Shown: one piece after another, positions 53,568 to 63,296 of the stretch | Position numbering within the stretch: position 1 is the stretch's first letter | How the letters are laid out: each line of letters opens with the position of its first letter | Assembly (NCBI RefSeq): GCF_007750395.1 | Contig: NZ_CP036281.1 | Coordinates: forward strand, 409,211-473,210 | From: Polystyrenella longa | GTDB lineage: Bacteria; Planctomycetota; Planctomycetia; Planctomycetales; Planctomycetaceae | Length of the DNA stretch: 64,000 nt | Direction of reading: 5' to 3' | The notes under the pieces: model-generated | Database searches by the model: none | Told to the model about the DNA's origin: nothing | The model's input: only the letters and a program-made list of their open reading frames with translations | Program-made: the position numbers and the translations under genes

Positions 53568-54380
53568 ATGAGTGCTCACGATCCTCTGATTACAATTACT
53601 TCTGATTTTGGAACCGCAGACAGTTATGTCGCGCAGATGAAAGGGGTGATTCTGGGCGTCAATTCACGGACCCGATTGATCGATGTCACCCATGAAATCC
53701 CGCCTCAGGCAGTCTTTCGTGCGGCGTTGATGCTGCCTGAACTTCTGCAGACATTCCCGGCCGGGACCTATCATCTGGTCGTGGTCGATCCGGGGGTCGG
53801 TTCTGCACGGAGAATCCTCGCGGCGGAATTAGATGGTCATTATTTTATCGCTCCCGATAACGGACTGCTGGATCCGCTGCTGCAACAAGCCACCCATTCC
53901 CGTGTTTACGAACTCACCAATTCCCGATTTTGGCGTAATGAGATTTCAACCACCTTTCACGGGCGGGATATCATGGCCCCTGCAATTGCACACTGGAGCA
54001 GGGGAGCGACACTCGATGAAATGGGGGAGCCTCTATCGGGTTCTCCAATATCACTTCCACTTCCTGAACCGACCATGACCGAGTCGGAAGTTGTCGGGAC
54101 GATTCTGTACGTCGATCACTTCGGAAACATGGTCAGCAATATTCGTCGCGAACACGTGAAACAATGGGAAGGGAGCGATGTCGATCCGATTATCCGTTTG
54201 GAAAGTGAAGGCAGCCTGCGGTTCATCGACTCCGGCATCAGCGAGACTTACGCCGATTCTCTACCAGGCCAAGGACTGATTTTGTGGGGATCGCACGGGT
54301 TTCTCGAAGTTGCTCTGAATGGAGGCAATGCCGCGGCCAAGTTTAAATCTCAGGCTGGAGAGACCTTGACGATCTACTGA
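53568..54380 (+). CDS. SAM hydroxide adenosyltransferase (DUF62 family)
   Basis: 270 aa. The family start is ITITSDFGTADSYVAQMKGVILG, then DVTHEIPPQAVFRAA, VVVDPGVGSARR and FIAPDNGLLDPLL, all typical of the SAM-dependent hydrolase/chlorinase fold. The C-terminal beta-barrel domain follows from about residue 165 (YVDHFGNMVSNI). In bacteria and archaea these enzymes split SAM to adenosine and methionine with water as nucleophile. A chlorinase or fluorinase role is unlikely because no linked halometabolite genes are present. Confidence 0.9.
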   Translation: MSAHDPLITITSDFGTADSYVAQMKGVILGVNSRTRLIDVTHEIPPQAVFRAALMLPELLQTFPAGTYHLVVVDPGVGSARRILAAELDGHYFIAPDNGLLDPLLQQATHSRVYELTNSRFWRNEISTTFHGRDIMAPAIAHWSRGATLDEMGEPLSGSPISLPLPEPTMTESEVVGTILYVDHFGNMVSNIRREHVKQWEGSDVDPIIRLESEGSLRFIDSGISETYADSLPGQGLILWGSHGFLEVALNGGNAAAKFKSQAGETLTIY

Positions 54381-54418
54381 CGCTCTCCCCCAAAACGATT
54401 CTGAACACCCCCCCAACA

Positions 54419-55747
54419 TTACTCCGTTGGCAGTAGAGGGTATTCGGTTATCAACTTTAAACCAGTTTGCCACTGTTTGTAGTAACGGTCGAGATTGGTT
54501 ATTTCGACCTCTTCCTCGACGTTCGAGTCTTCCAGAAATCCTTGCTGAATCATCCCTGGAAGAGGTTCCGCCATCACAGGTGCACCACTACTACGGGAAC
54601 CATAGTAGATTCCTTTACCAAGGTAATACAAAGAAGTCGCGTTCGGGAAACGGAAAATCTGCAACTGGCCTAACTCGGTGACATCATTTTCCACCAGTGC
54701 GGTTACCAGGCCAGTGTCACTGATCTCGATGTCGGTCGCCGACAATGGGATGTTAATCGCAGGCGACAATTCAAATTCATGAGTACCGACTTTCAAGACG
54801 ATTTGTCTGTTCGCACTCAAGGAAAAACAACCATTTCGGGTATAGTAGCTTAGGCCAGATTCTTGGGAGGCCACTTCCAACCAACCAGATACTTTTAGGG
54901 CCAGATCGAGTTCACGACCTGTCTCTCTCAATTTCCCCTGTGAAAGATCCAGACGATAGGTACCCGTAGGAGCAGTTGTTAATTCTTCATGTTCTTCATC
55001 CGCTGGAATTGGCATTTCATCTGTAGAAATAAATTCGAATCGTTTGTACCCCGAAATATGCGCCTGGCCGATATTGAACATCGCCATGTTACGGACCGTA
55101 GTCCACAACGTTTTCAACTCGGTCAACTCCGCGCTTTCCAAATCGATATTCGGTGAAATCGTCCGTGAGGGCGTGATGTTGGTTTGCTCTTCGACTTCCA
55201 TCTCTGGTGGAGCGGGCCCGATTGTGTTTTCGAGTGAGAGATCGGACGGGGTGAAGGAAGACCCAAAGTCTTTTCGCAGATTCAACAGGTTGCGAGCCAA
55301 GCCAGGAGATTCATTCCGTAACAGTTGGAACCAGATTTCCTGTTCTTCCTTCGAGGAATCTTTCATATCGACTTCGATAAATTTGCGAATGAGCGCTTCG
55401 TGTGGAACGGAGCCATTGGGAAGAGGCACAGCTTCCTCCGGATTTGCGAAGGCTTCTGGCGTCATACGTGGCTTTCCCACCTGATCGCGAGGTTCGGGCA
55501 CCGTTGATTTCAGTTCTTTCGGTTGATCGAGAGGTATGGGAACTGTTGAGTCCGAATCCTCCGCTGCTAATAGCAGCATGGCGGGAAGATCGCTTTCGTC
55601 GCTCAGTAGTTCTCGTGGAGGAGCGGAAGCTCCCGATTGCCTATCCGTATTCTGCTCACCGGCAGGTAGGCCCGACAGATGCAGGCTGAGTCCAAGGCAA
55701 AAGAGGGCGACTAATCCGAGACTTGACCAACTGTTTCGATTCTTCAT
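54419..55747 (-). CDS. Secreted protein with flagellar rod/hook-like C-terminus
   Basis: 442 aa from the ATG at 55747, which follows GAAGGAAACGTCC; the frame opens 34 codons earlier. A signal peptide (SLGLVALFCLGLSLHLSG) begins the protein, then a low-complexity acidic/Pro region to about residue 120. The last 240 residues resemble FlgF/FlgG rod proteins: AMFNIGQAHISGYKRFEF near the start, the YYTRNGCFSLSANRQIVL core (compare TRxGxF..xxxG), and the end GMIQQGFLEDSNVEEEVEIT (compare QGxLExSNV). Flagellar rod proteins use the flagellar type III system and lack such a signal peptide, so this is an unusual, Sec-routed variant of unknown role. Confidence 0.65.
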   Translation of the reverse strand: MKNRNSWSSLGLVALFCLGLSLHLSGLPAGEQNTDRQSGASAPPRELLSDESDLPAMLLLAAEDSDSTVPIPLDQPKELKSTVPEPRDQVGKPRMTPEAFANPEEAVPLPNGSVPHEALIRKFIEVDMKDSSKEEQEIWFQLLRNESPGLARNLLNLRKDFGSSFTPSDLSLENTIGPAPPEMEVEEQTNITPSRTISPNIDLESAELTELKTLWTTVRNMAMFNIGQAHISGYKRFEFISTDEMPIPADEEHEELTTAPTGTYRLDLSQGKLRETGRELDLALKVSGWLEVASQESGLSYYTRNGCFSLSANRQIVLKVGTHEFELSPAINIPLSATDIEISDTGLVTALVENDVTELGQLQIFRFPNATSLYYLGKGIYYGSRSSGAPVMAEPLPGMIQQGFLEDSNVEEEVEITNLDRYYKQWQTGLKLITEYPLLPTE

Positions 55748-56239
55748 GGACGTTTCCTTCAACAGCAAGCTTGCGGACGGGAAAATCGATTCCATCCGTG
55801 GTAGCAGACTGAATCGACGTGTTCCGAGACGGATATTTATATCGTCCACAGAAAAGAGTCTTTCGATGAAACTCTATATTACTGGAGTTTAGGGGAGATG
55901 AGTAGGGGAGAAACCGTACGGAAGCCCTTACTCGACGCGATTCTTAAACCGGGATTGACGGTTACTGGGAATCGGAATAAAGTGCCGTTCCGCGTCAAAA
56001 ATTGTCACTGTGGGAAAGTCCAAGGCAGGCTGGGTCAGGTCTGTGAGCTTTCTGGGGTCACTGGGACAATTTTTGTTGAGGAAATAAATCTGCCGTCAAC
56101 AAAACTCAGGCACGCTCTTTTCAATCGAAGAGGCACAGCCGCTCAGTCTGAGTCGAGTTTTCGCAGAACAGTTGACGCGCATCTAATGCGTTGTTACTGG
56201 AAAAGACAAGACGTCATCTAAGATCTAAGGAACCGGATC
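55748..56239. other. Gap of about 490 bp without a firm gene
   Basis: A forward frame of 107 codons (55898-56221) is open but its protein is basic and low in structure, so it is not supported. The region holds the promoters of the divergent genes at 55747 and 56240. Confidence 0.35.
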
Positions 56240-56992
56240 ATGATTCTAATGCACAACACAAATCCGGGTGGAGAGACCACCCATGAGGATATTCTGACCC
56301 CACCACTTCCCCGTCGCATGTTGCGGCACCTGATCTTTTCGCATCGGATTGATTTGGGTACCCGTTGGCTGGTTGCCGGTTGTGGAGAAGGGGAGCTGAC
56401 TCGTTATCTGCACATGCTCGGCTTCGAAGTCATCGGGATTGATGACGACTTGGAAAAAATCGAAACCGCCCGCAAGCTATCACCCCATATCCGCTATGAG
56501 CACTGGGACCGCGATCATGGTCCGCTCAACTTTGCTGAACAGGAATTCGATCTGATTCTGGTGTGTGGTCTAAATACATTCGCCCACAGTATTGAATCGC
56601 GAGAATCCCTCGAAACGACGGCGATGTTGCTTTCCAGCCTCAAGTCATCGGCACCCTTGGTATTCATTAATCGCCAGGAATACGAACAGAACGAAATGTC
56701 GTTCGGATTTCCGACCTGCACGTTTACGAACCTGCTGTCGAATTTCCCCGGACCAACTCAGACTGCCCTGTTTCCTGATGGCAGCTTTACTCCGTGGCCG
56801 TTTAACAAACTGCAGCACCGGGGCAAAGAAAATGGTTACCTGGCCGTTTCACTGCTGGCACCTCGACCGCAACTATCGCGCGGAAGCTGGTTGAAGCTGG
56901 CCGAAAATGGTGTTCGCAAACAATCTTTGTTACCATTTCAGACGTCCCAGCAGAAAGCAGAATCTACCGAAGCAATCCGCCGCGCGGCGTGA
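56240..56992 (+). CDS. Class I SAM-dependent methyltransferase
   Basis: 250 aa. The SAM-binding motif is RWLVAGCGEGELTRYLHMLG (residues about 38-57), followed by an acidic VIGIDDDLEKIETARKL and the DLILVCGLNTFAHS motif IV region. The ATG is preceded by AAGGAACCGGATC. It is 95 bp upstream of the NMNAT-like gene and may be co-transcribed. The C-terminal 50 residues look disordered. Substrate unknown; no pathway context. Confidence 0.72.
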   Translation: MILMHNTNPGGETTHEDILTPPLPRRMLRHLIFSHRIDLGTRWLVAGCGEGELTRYLHMLGFEVIGIDDDLEKIETARKLSPHIRYEHWDRDHGPLNFAEQEFDLILVCGLNTFAHSIESRESLETTAMLLSSLKSSAPLVFINRQEYEQNEMSFGFPTCTFTNLLSNFPGPTQTALFPDGSFTPWPFNKLQHRGKENGYLAVSLLAPRPQLSRGSWLKLAENGVRKQSLLPFQTSQQKAESTEAIRRAA

Positions 56993-57086
56993 TCGGCAGG
57001 TGGAATAGGTCGTGCGATCGGCTGGAAGAGTATGAGTTTACCCCTCTTGGTGGTGAACGATCTTCTGACGTATCGATAGTAGCACG

Positions 57087-58088
57087 ATGACGCCACTAAC
57101 TTTCTCTCCGCGAATACGATGGGTACTTCTGGCGAATTCGCCCTCGGCTGAACTGCGTTCGCTGCTGGTCGAATCGACATCTCCAGATTTGATTTCGATC
57201 GACGGTGACGGCCACCAATCGCTCGCACGGGCGATGGAGCAGTTTCATGCCGTGCTGGAGCCAGGTTGCCTTTTGAGGATGATCGTTCCTCGTTCTTTGC
57301 AACTGGCTGGCAGAGACGGCGAAGCGTATCAACTGTTATTGCTTGAACAGTCAGTCTGCCGTACGGCCTGCTGGGTGTGGGAATCGGTAACTGCAGATGA
57401 ACTCCGGCAACTCGTCCACTGGTTTCATCAACCGGAAGAGCAACCCCCGCGCGCTGCCGACGAATTATACGAACAAGTCGCAACCGCTGAACTGCAACAG
57501 CTGTGGTTGGGCGAACGGACCCGAACCTGGGTTCAGCAATCGCAGAGCCTTAGCGACGAACCAAGGCCGGTAGGGCTACTCTCGGGATCATTCAACCCTC
57601 TTCACACGGGTCACCGTGAGTTAAAGTCACTGGCCGAGAAAAGATTGAGGGGCCCTGTGCATTACGAGATGCCGATTCGTAACGCCGATAAACCACCGCT
57701 GGATTATCTCTCTCTCTTTCGGCGATTACGGCAGTTTGCCGATGAGCCGGTTTTACTTTCGACTGCCGCGACCTTTCAGGAGAAGTCGGTTGAGATGACG
57801 GAAGTGACATTCATCATCGGGGCAGATACTGCCATCCGTGTGGTCAATCCTCGTTTTTACGGAAGCGAGTCAGACATGTTATTCGCATTCGAACAACTCA
57901 GAGAAAGGGGCTGCCAGTTTCTGGTGGCGCCGCGTCAGATAGGCGGAACATTACTGGAAGAACGAAACGTCGAATTGCCTACCGCTGCTAAATCTCTGTT
58001 TGAGTTCATTCCTGTGGCGGAGTTTTGTCTCGACATCTCTTCCACCGAACTTCGTGGCTCACAGCTTCATCCTTTCGGATTAGATTAA
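57087..58088 (+). CDS. NMNAT-like nucleotidyltransferase with unknown N-terminal domain
   Basis: 333 aa. The C-terminal half (from about residue 160) is a NadD-type nucleotidylyltransferase: GLLSGSFNPLHTGHRELKSL with the HxGH-like site (HTGH), then EVTFIIGADTAIRV and the late ISSTELRGS, the ISSTxIR signature. NadD transfers adenylate from ATP to nicotinate mononucleotide for NAD synthesis. The N-terminal 160 residues are an alpha/beta region that I do not recognise; NadD itself is normally only 190-220 aa, so this is a fusion or a paralogue. Confidence 0.7.
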   Translation: MTPLTFSPRIRWVLLANSPSAELRSLLVESTSPDLISIDGDGHQSLARAMEQFHAVLEPGCLLRMIVPRSLQLAGRDGEAYQLLLLEQSVCRTACWVWESVTADELRQLVHWFHQPEEQPPRAADELYEQVATAELQQLWLGERTRTWVQQSQSLSDEPRPVGLLSGSFNPLHTGHRELKSLAEKRLRGPVHYEMPIRNADKPPLDYLSLFRRLRQFADEPVLLSTAATFQEKSVEMTEVTFIIGADTAIRVVNPRFYGSESDMLFAFEQLRERGCQFLVAPRQIGGTLLEERNVELPTAAKSLFEFIPVAEFCLDISSTELRGSQLHPFGLD

Positions 58089-58108
58089 ACCGCTAACGTA
58101 CTGGGCAA

Positions 58109-58921
58109 TTAACCAGGTTTGCCGAACAGACTAAACTGATGACAGCCTTCGAGTACGCCGCTGGTGGCGACCCCGGTTGCTTTATGCAATCGATCGTGCC
58201 AGCCCGCTTTGTTATGCGCCGTTTGGACATCGTCCACTAATTGCGGATCGGCATTACCGACGATGATCGAACGGTAGCCCCCCACGAGTGCAGCCAGGTC
58301 ATTCCCCGAATCACCCGCAAATAAAGTCTGCTCCCGATCAAGATCCTGATGACGATGCCACCAATCGAGCGCGTACGCTTTGGAGATCGATTTCGGCAAG
58401 AGATCAATCAATCCCCCTTTAGTGAAGGGATCGATGGATTGGATTAACGAGTAAGGAGCTTCGTTCACTTCGACCAGTTCTATAAGTCGATCGGACAGGT
58501 CACGGAGCCGTTCGGCATCGGTGTAGTAACTGAGTTTGAACTGACCCTGCTTTTCGTCTTCCTGAGGAACCAGCCCCACGATTCCTTCGAACGCATGCCG
58601 CAAGTCTTTAATGGGATAAGCGGCCGTGATCTCCGCTTGATGTTCGACATATCCATTGACTGGCGAGAAATCCATGTCGCCGACATTCTGATAGAGGGAC
58701 GTGCCGACATCGCCAATGATCCACTGAGGAACGGGCAGTGAATGTTGAACGATCAAGGCCTGTATAGCGTCCAGATGCCGACCCGTAACGAAAACCAGAG
58801 TGACGTCCCCCTCGCGCAGTTTTGTATTCAGTTCCTGCAAGTCGGCGACATTTTGAGGATTTCCGTCTAAAGGAATGAGAGTGCCATCCAGGTCGGTGGC
58901 GAGTACTTGAGAGGTCGACAT
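58109..58921 (-). CDS. HAD-superfamily phosphatase, sucrose-phosphatase-like
   Basis: 270 aa from the ATG at 58921; the frame opens 26 codons earlier. HAD motifs are complete: DLDGTLI (nucleophile Asp), VFVTGRHLDAI, the Lys of KSISKAYALDWW, and GDSGNDLA. The cap type C2B and pattern (KLSYYTDAE, IDLLPKSISKA) fit sucrose-6-phosphate phosphatases and glucosylglycerol-phosphate phosphatases. It would remove phosphate from a sugar phosphate, perhaps for compatible solute synthesis. It ends 20 bp from the convergent NMNAT-like gene. Confidence 0.82.
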   Translation of the reverse strand: MSTSQVLATDLDGTLIPLDGNPQNVADLQELNTKLREGDVTLVFVTGRHLDAIQALIVQHSLPVPQWIIGDVGTSLYQNVGDMDFSPVNGYVEHQAEITAAYPIKDLRHAFEGIVGLVPQEDEKQGQFKLSYYTDAERLRDLSDRLIELVEVNEAPYSLIQSIDPFTKGGLIDLLPKSISKAYALDWWHRHQDLDREQTLFAGDSGNDLAALVGGYRSIIVGNADPQLVDDVQTAHNKAGWHDRLHKATGVATSGVLEGCHQFSLFGKPG

Positions 58922-58956
58922 AGGAAACAGAATCTTTGTACGAATGGGTGGCGGAA

Positions 58957-59103
58957 TTAGATCGACAACAGCGCAGTTCCAGCAGAACCTGTCTCGCATT
59001 TATAGGCATTGTCACGCTGACAGGAAAGCCCCTCGTCGGATGCTGCGGCAGGAATCACCAGGACAAATAGAATGGCAGAGGCAATAATCGTACGGAGGAG
59101 AAT
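58957..59103 (-). other. Possible 48-aa signal-peptide-like frame without usual start
   Basis: The reverse frame between a TGA and the TAA at 58957 gives LLRTIIASAILFVLVIPAAA, then a short Cys-containing tail (CQRDNAYKCETG). That is a textbook signal peptide followed by a small domain with two Cys. No ATG, GTG or TTG precedes the hydrophobic core; only ATT at 59103 is available. It may be a real small secreted protein with a rare start, a remnant, or chance. Confidence 0.25.
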
Positions 59104-59117
59104 TCAAAAACGATGAA

Positions 59118-59762
59118 TTAGATAGACTCGATCCCAAACTGCGACAGATCGAAGTTGAGTACACGGGAACGCATTGCCGCTTCTTTCAGCTTGGAAAGCG
59201 TGAAATGTTTATGATTGGCAACCGCTTGTTCGGTGATGTCTAATTCTTCGGCGACCCGTTTATTGGGCCAACCCAGGACGAACAGCAGCTCCATGCACAT
59301 GAGCCGTTCGTACTCTCCCTGTTCTTGCCACTGCTCGATGAGTCCGGCCAGGCATTCGGCGATGACGATCCCTTCCTGCTGTTTTCCCTCGCGAGACTGC
59401 ATCAGGCTCGATGCTCGGCGAGCGCGGCCTACCGGGTCATGACTGCCGATGGAAGAGGAAGACGTCGTAAGCGACAGGGCGGGGCGGCGTCCTTCCCGGC
59501 GTAAATGGTCGGTCAGTTTGTAAGACGTTATCGTAAACAGATACGTTTCCAGTTTGGTTGCCGGGTCGTAATTCGGCAGGCTGGTGAGGAATCCCAAAAA
59601 GGCTTCCTGCACAATATCTTCCGCAGCTGCATTATTCCGAATTCGACTGCGGGCAAAAGCGAGCAGGCGTCCCTCGTACAAATTGATGAACTCCGACCAC
59701 GCCTCTTCTTCTCCGTGGCGGATACGTTCGATCAATAATAATGTCGCGGAATCTTGAGTCAT
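59118..59762 (-). CDS. Sigma-70 family RNA polymerase sigma factor (ECF type)
   Basis: 214 aa. Region 2 reads EEEAWSEFINLYEGRLLAFARSRI and AAAEDIVQEAFLGFLTSL with the core-binding DIVQEAF. Region 4 is LMCMELLFVLGWPNKRVAEELDITEQAVANHKHFTLSKLKEA, an HTH. A Ser-rich linker (SLTTSSSSIGSH) and an extra helix separate the two, as in planctomycete-type ECF sigma factors. No anti-sigma gene is next to it. It lies on the same strand as the RND pump, 185 bp downstream, and is more likely transcribed on its own. Confidence 0.88.
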   Translation of the reverse strand: MTQDSATLLLIERIRHGEEEAWSEFINLYEGRLLAFARSRIRNNAAAEDIVQEAFLGFLTSLPNYDPATKLETYLFTITSYKLTDHLRREGRRPALSLTTSSSSIGSHDPVGRARRASSLMQSREGKQQEGIVIAECLAGLIEQWQEQGEYERLMCMELLFVLGWPNKRVAEELDITEQAVANHKHFTLSKLKEAAMRSRVLNFDLSQFGIESI

Positions 59763-59947
59763 GTTTCCTGAGTCGTGGTTAGCGAGACGTTCAGACAGAC
59801 AAGACGAAGTTGTTAAATACAGTGGCTGCCAATGATCTTCTCATTGTCGAAGAGATCACCAGCAATCACAACGTGTATTCTGGACCGTCGGATCAAAACT
59901 CGGTGAGAATTTTTCCAAAACTTACGAAAGCCCTGTATTTATACAGC

Positions 59948-62900
59948 TTAGGCCGGTGCAGCAGGGGGTTCGGGAGTGGTTGCCGGAGTTGGAGCCGGTT
60001 TGGGTGTCGGTTGAGGGGCAGGCTCGGGTTGAAGAGGAGGTTCCGGATTCTCAGGGTTCTTGCGGTCCGCGAATTTCATGATAACCGAGTAGAAGACCGG
60101 TGTCAGGAACAGGCCGAAGAAGGTAACCCCCAACATCCCTGAGACGACCCCGATCCCCAATGCGAATCGCATTTCTGCCCCTGCGCCCGATGCCAGAACG
60201 AGTGGGAGAAAGCCGAGTACGGACGAGAACGCCGTCATCAGAATCGGCCGCAGTCTCAATCGGCAAGCATCGACCACGGCATCGAATCGGGACATCCCGG
60301 CATCCTGTCGGGCGCGGGCGAACTCCACAATCAGAATCGCGTTCTTCGCCGAGAGACCAACGAGTAGCACCTGACCAATCTGAGTGAAGACGTTGTTGTC
60401 CATTCCGACCAGCCAGACCCCGGCGATGGAACAGAGCAGACACATAGGGACAATCAGAATGACGGCCAGCGGGAGCGACCAACTTTCATACTGTGCGGCC
60501 AACACCAGGAAGACGAAAATGACTGCCATAGGAAAGACCAGTTTGGAAATCGGATCCACTCCGGCGATGATTTCCTGTAATGTCAGTTCGGTCCATTCAA
60601 ATCCCATTTCGCCAGTGGGAAACTTCTGCTGGAACAGTTGATCCATAATCGAAATCGAATCGCCCGAACTGAATCCAGGTTCGGGGTTTCCATTCAACTC
60701 GGCCGTACGGAACAGGTTGAAGTGGGAAATTTTGGAAGGACCAGTGATCTCTGCAATGGTGACCATCGTCGCGATAGGCACCATGTCTCCCGATGAGTTC
60801 CGTACTTTCAGTCTTCCAATATCATCCTTGCGAATACGGCTCTTCGGTTCCGCCTGAGCAATCACTTGCCAGTTGCGTCCGAAGTTACTGAAGTCGTTCA
60901 CATAGGCCGAACCCAGATTGATTTGCAAGGTCTCGAACAGATCGTTCAGCGAGACTCCCAGAGTTTTTGCTTTTTCTCGATCAATGTCGAGGAAAAGTTG
61001 AGGTTGATTGACACTGGTAGTGGTGAAGGCCGAGGCGATACCGGGCTGCGCCGTTGCCGCTTGTCCCAGTTGTTCGACCGCCGCTTGAAGTGCTTCACCC
61101 CCTCGTGCGTTCACATCCTGAATCTGCAACTTGAAACCACCCGTGCTACCGACGCCGTCGACCGGCGGAGGCCCGAAGCCGATGACCTGTGCACTTTTGA
61201 TGTCAGAGAATTGCCCCATCAGTTTTTGCAGGATCATCATTGAATATAGATTTTTATCTTCCTTGCGTTCTTCGAACGGGTCGAGCACGGCGATGACGGT
61301 CCCGGCATTCGACAGGTTACTTGAGGAGACCAGAGAGAACCCGGTCATGCTGATTGTGTGTCCCACACCGGGGGTATTCAGCACGATATCGTTAATGTTG
61401 TCGATGACTTCACTTGTTCGTTCCTTGCTCGCAGCATCAGGTAACTGAGCGTTAATAATCAGGTACCCTTTGTCCTGAGCAGGAATAAATCCTTGGGGGA
61501 CATTCTGGTAACCGATATACGTTAGATAAAGCAGACCGCCATAGATGAACAGGGTGATCATGCTGCCACGGACAACCAGTCGCACAATCCAGGCGTAGGA
61601 ATCACGACTGAGGTTCATTCCTTTGTTGAAGAACTTGAAGAACCAACCGAAAGCGAAGTCCATCACTTTCTCAAGTGGATCCTGTTTTGCTGTTTCCGGC
61701 TTGAGCAGCAAAGCACAGAGAGCCGGGCTGAGCGTCAATGCGTTGAAGGTAGAAATCGTTACAGCCGCCGCAATCGTTAATGCGAACTGACTGAAGAACG
61801 CACCGGTGATGCCCGACATGAAGGCGGTCGGAATGAACACGGCGAGCAATACCAAAGATGTCGCAATAACAGGACCGAATAATTCGGTCATAGCACGTCG
61901 CGAGGCTTCCTTACTGGAAAGCCCATTCGCCAGGTGCGTCTGCACGCTTTCTACAATCACGATGGCGTCGTCCACGACCACACCGATTGCCAGCACCAGC
62001 CCGAACAGCGAGAGGTTGTTCAAAGAGAACCCGAAAAACGCCATCCCCGCAAATGTACCAATCAGCGAGACAGGCACGGCTACCATCGGAATGATCGTCG
62101 CACGCCAGCTTTGTAGAAAGATCAGGACGACCAGGAAGACGAGTCCGAGGGCCTGAAACAAAGTCACGAAAACATCGTTGATGGATTGTTCAATAAAACC
62201 AGTCGTGTCATAAACGATTTTGTAGTCGAGACCAGTTGGGAATGTTTTCTTTAATGTTTCCATCTGCTCCCTAATGCGGGTCGCGGTGTCTAAAGCGTTC
62301 GAGCCGGGCAACTGGAACAGCCCCAATGTGACAGTAGGTTTACCATCGATCAAACTACTGATGTCGTAGTTTTTCGCGCCCAATTCAATGCGGGCGACAT
62401 CTTTGAGATGTGTCGTTTCGCCATTCGAACCTGTCTTCACGACGATCTGTTCAAACTCGGAGACTTCTTTCAGGCGACCTTTGGTATTAATGGTAAACTG
62501 AAAATCTTCTCCAGTAGGGACAGGAGGTTGTCCCAATTGGCCAGCTGCAACCTGCACATTCTGTTCACGAACAGCCCGTAAAACATCGCCTGCAGTCATG
62601 TCCCTGGCTGCTAGAAGACTTGGATCGAGCCACACACGCATGCTGTAGTCACGTGCCCCCCAGACAATCAGATCGCCGACCCCTTCGACGCGGGCCAGCG
62701 CGTCGCGAATACGGATCGTGACGTAGTTACTGAGGTACAGTTCGTCGTAGGTGTCGTCCGGTGAAACAATATTGACACACATCAGCAGACTGGGAGATCG
62801 TTTTTTCGTCGTGACCCCTTGACGCGTGACTTCTTCGGGCAATTTGGGCATGGCAATGGCCACCCGGTTTTGTACGTTGACCTGGGCCATGTCGATATCG

Positions 62901-63196
62901 GTACCGACTTTGAATGTTACATCGATATTCATCTGACCGTCGTTGGTACTGCTGGAGGAGAGATACAGCATGTCTTCAACGCCGTTGATCTCCTGCTCGA
63001 TCGGTGTCGCCACCGTGTCGGCAACCGATTCCGCGTTCGCTCCCGGATAAATGGTCGAGACCTGGATCGTCGGCGGGGTCACTTCCGGGTACTGAGCGAC
63101 TGGCAATACGAGGTACGCCACCGAGCCTAGAATCACGATCACGATCGACAAGACTGTCGCAAAAATTGGCCGGTTAATGAAGAAGTGAGAAAACAT
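59948..63196 (-). CDS. HAE-type RND multidrug efflux permease (AcrB-like)
   Basis: 1082 aa. The start MFSHFFINRPIFATVLSI and the periplasmic TVATPIEQEINGVEDMLYL are those of AcrB/MexB-type pumps. TM4 carries the proton-relay pair in LAIGVVVDDAIVIVE. Length fits (about 1040-1050) plus a Pro-rich tail of about 40 residues (PEPAPQPTPKPAPTPAT), which is unusual. It exports hydrophobic drugs or metabolites together with its adaptor (63297-64000). No outer membrane channel gene is seen in the window. Confidence 0.92.
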   Translation of the reverse strand: MFSHFFINRPIFATVLSIVIVILGSVAYLVLPVAQYPEVTPPTIQVSTIYPGANAESVADTVATPIEQEINGVEDMLYLSSSSTNDGQMNIDVTFKVGTDIDMAQVNVQNRVAIAMPKLPEEVTRQGVTTKKRSPSLLMCVNIVSPDDTYDELYLSNYVTIRIRDALARVEGVGDLIVWGARDYSMRVWLDPSLLAARDMTAGDVLRAVREQNVQVAAGQLGQPPVPTGEDFQFTINTKGRLKEVSEFEQIVVKTGSNGETTHLKDVARIELGAKNYDISSLIDGKPTVTLGLFQLPGSNALDTATRIREQMETLKKTFPTGLDYKIVYDTTGFIEQSINDVFVTLFQALGLVFLVVLIFLQSWRATIIPMVAVPVSLIGTFAGMAFFGFSLNNLSLFGLVLAIGVVVDDAIVIVESVQTHLANGLSSKEASRRAMTELFGPVIATSLVLLAVFIPTAFMSGITGAFFSQFALTIAAAVTISTFNALTLSPALCALLLKPETAKQDPLEKVMDFAFGWFFKFFNKGMNLSRDSYAWIVRLVVRGSMITLFIYGGLLYLTYIGYQNVPQGFIPAQDKGYLIINAQLPDAASKERTSEVIDNINDIVLNTPGVGHTISMTGFSLVSSSNLSNAGTVIAVLDPFEERKEDKNLYSMMILQKLMGQFSDIKSAQVIGFGPPPVDGVGSTGGFKLQIQDVNARGGEALQAAVEQLGQAATAQPGIASAFTTTSVNQPQLFLDIDREKAKTLGVSLNDLFETLQINLGSAYVNDFSNFGRNWQVIAQAEPKSRIRKDDIGRLKVRNSSGDMVPIATMVTIAEITGPSKISHFNLFRTAELNGNPEPGFSSGDSISIMDQLFQQKFPTGEMGFEWTELTLQEIIAGVDPISKLVFPMAVIFVFLVLAAQYESWSLPLAVILIVPMCLLCSIAGVWLVGMDNNVFTQIGQVLLVGLSAKNAILIVEFARARQDAGMSRFDAVVDACRLRLRPILMTAFSSVLGFLPLVLASGAGAEMRFALGIGVVSGMLGVTFFGLFLTPVFYSVIMKFADRKNPENPEPPLQPEPAPQPTPKPAPTPATTPEPPAAPA

Positions 63197-63296
63197 GGTC
63201 AGAAACCTTTAACAGCTCTTTTATCAATGACGGGAGAGGAAGCTGAGAGAAGTAAGGATGTGAGGCACCGCATAAAGTCTTGCGGACGGGTCGACT

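Noticed and set aside
55898-56221. Forward frame of 107 codons upstream of the methyltransferase
   Set aside because: Basic, low-structure protein with no good ribosome site; kept only as part of the gap description.
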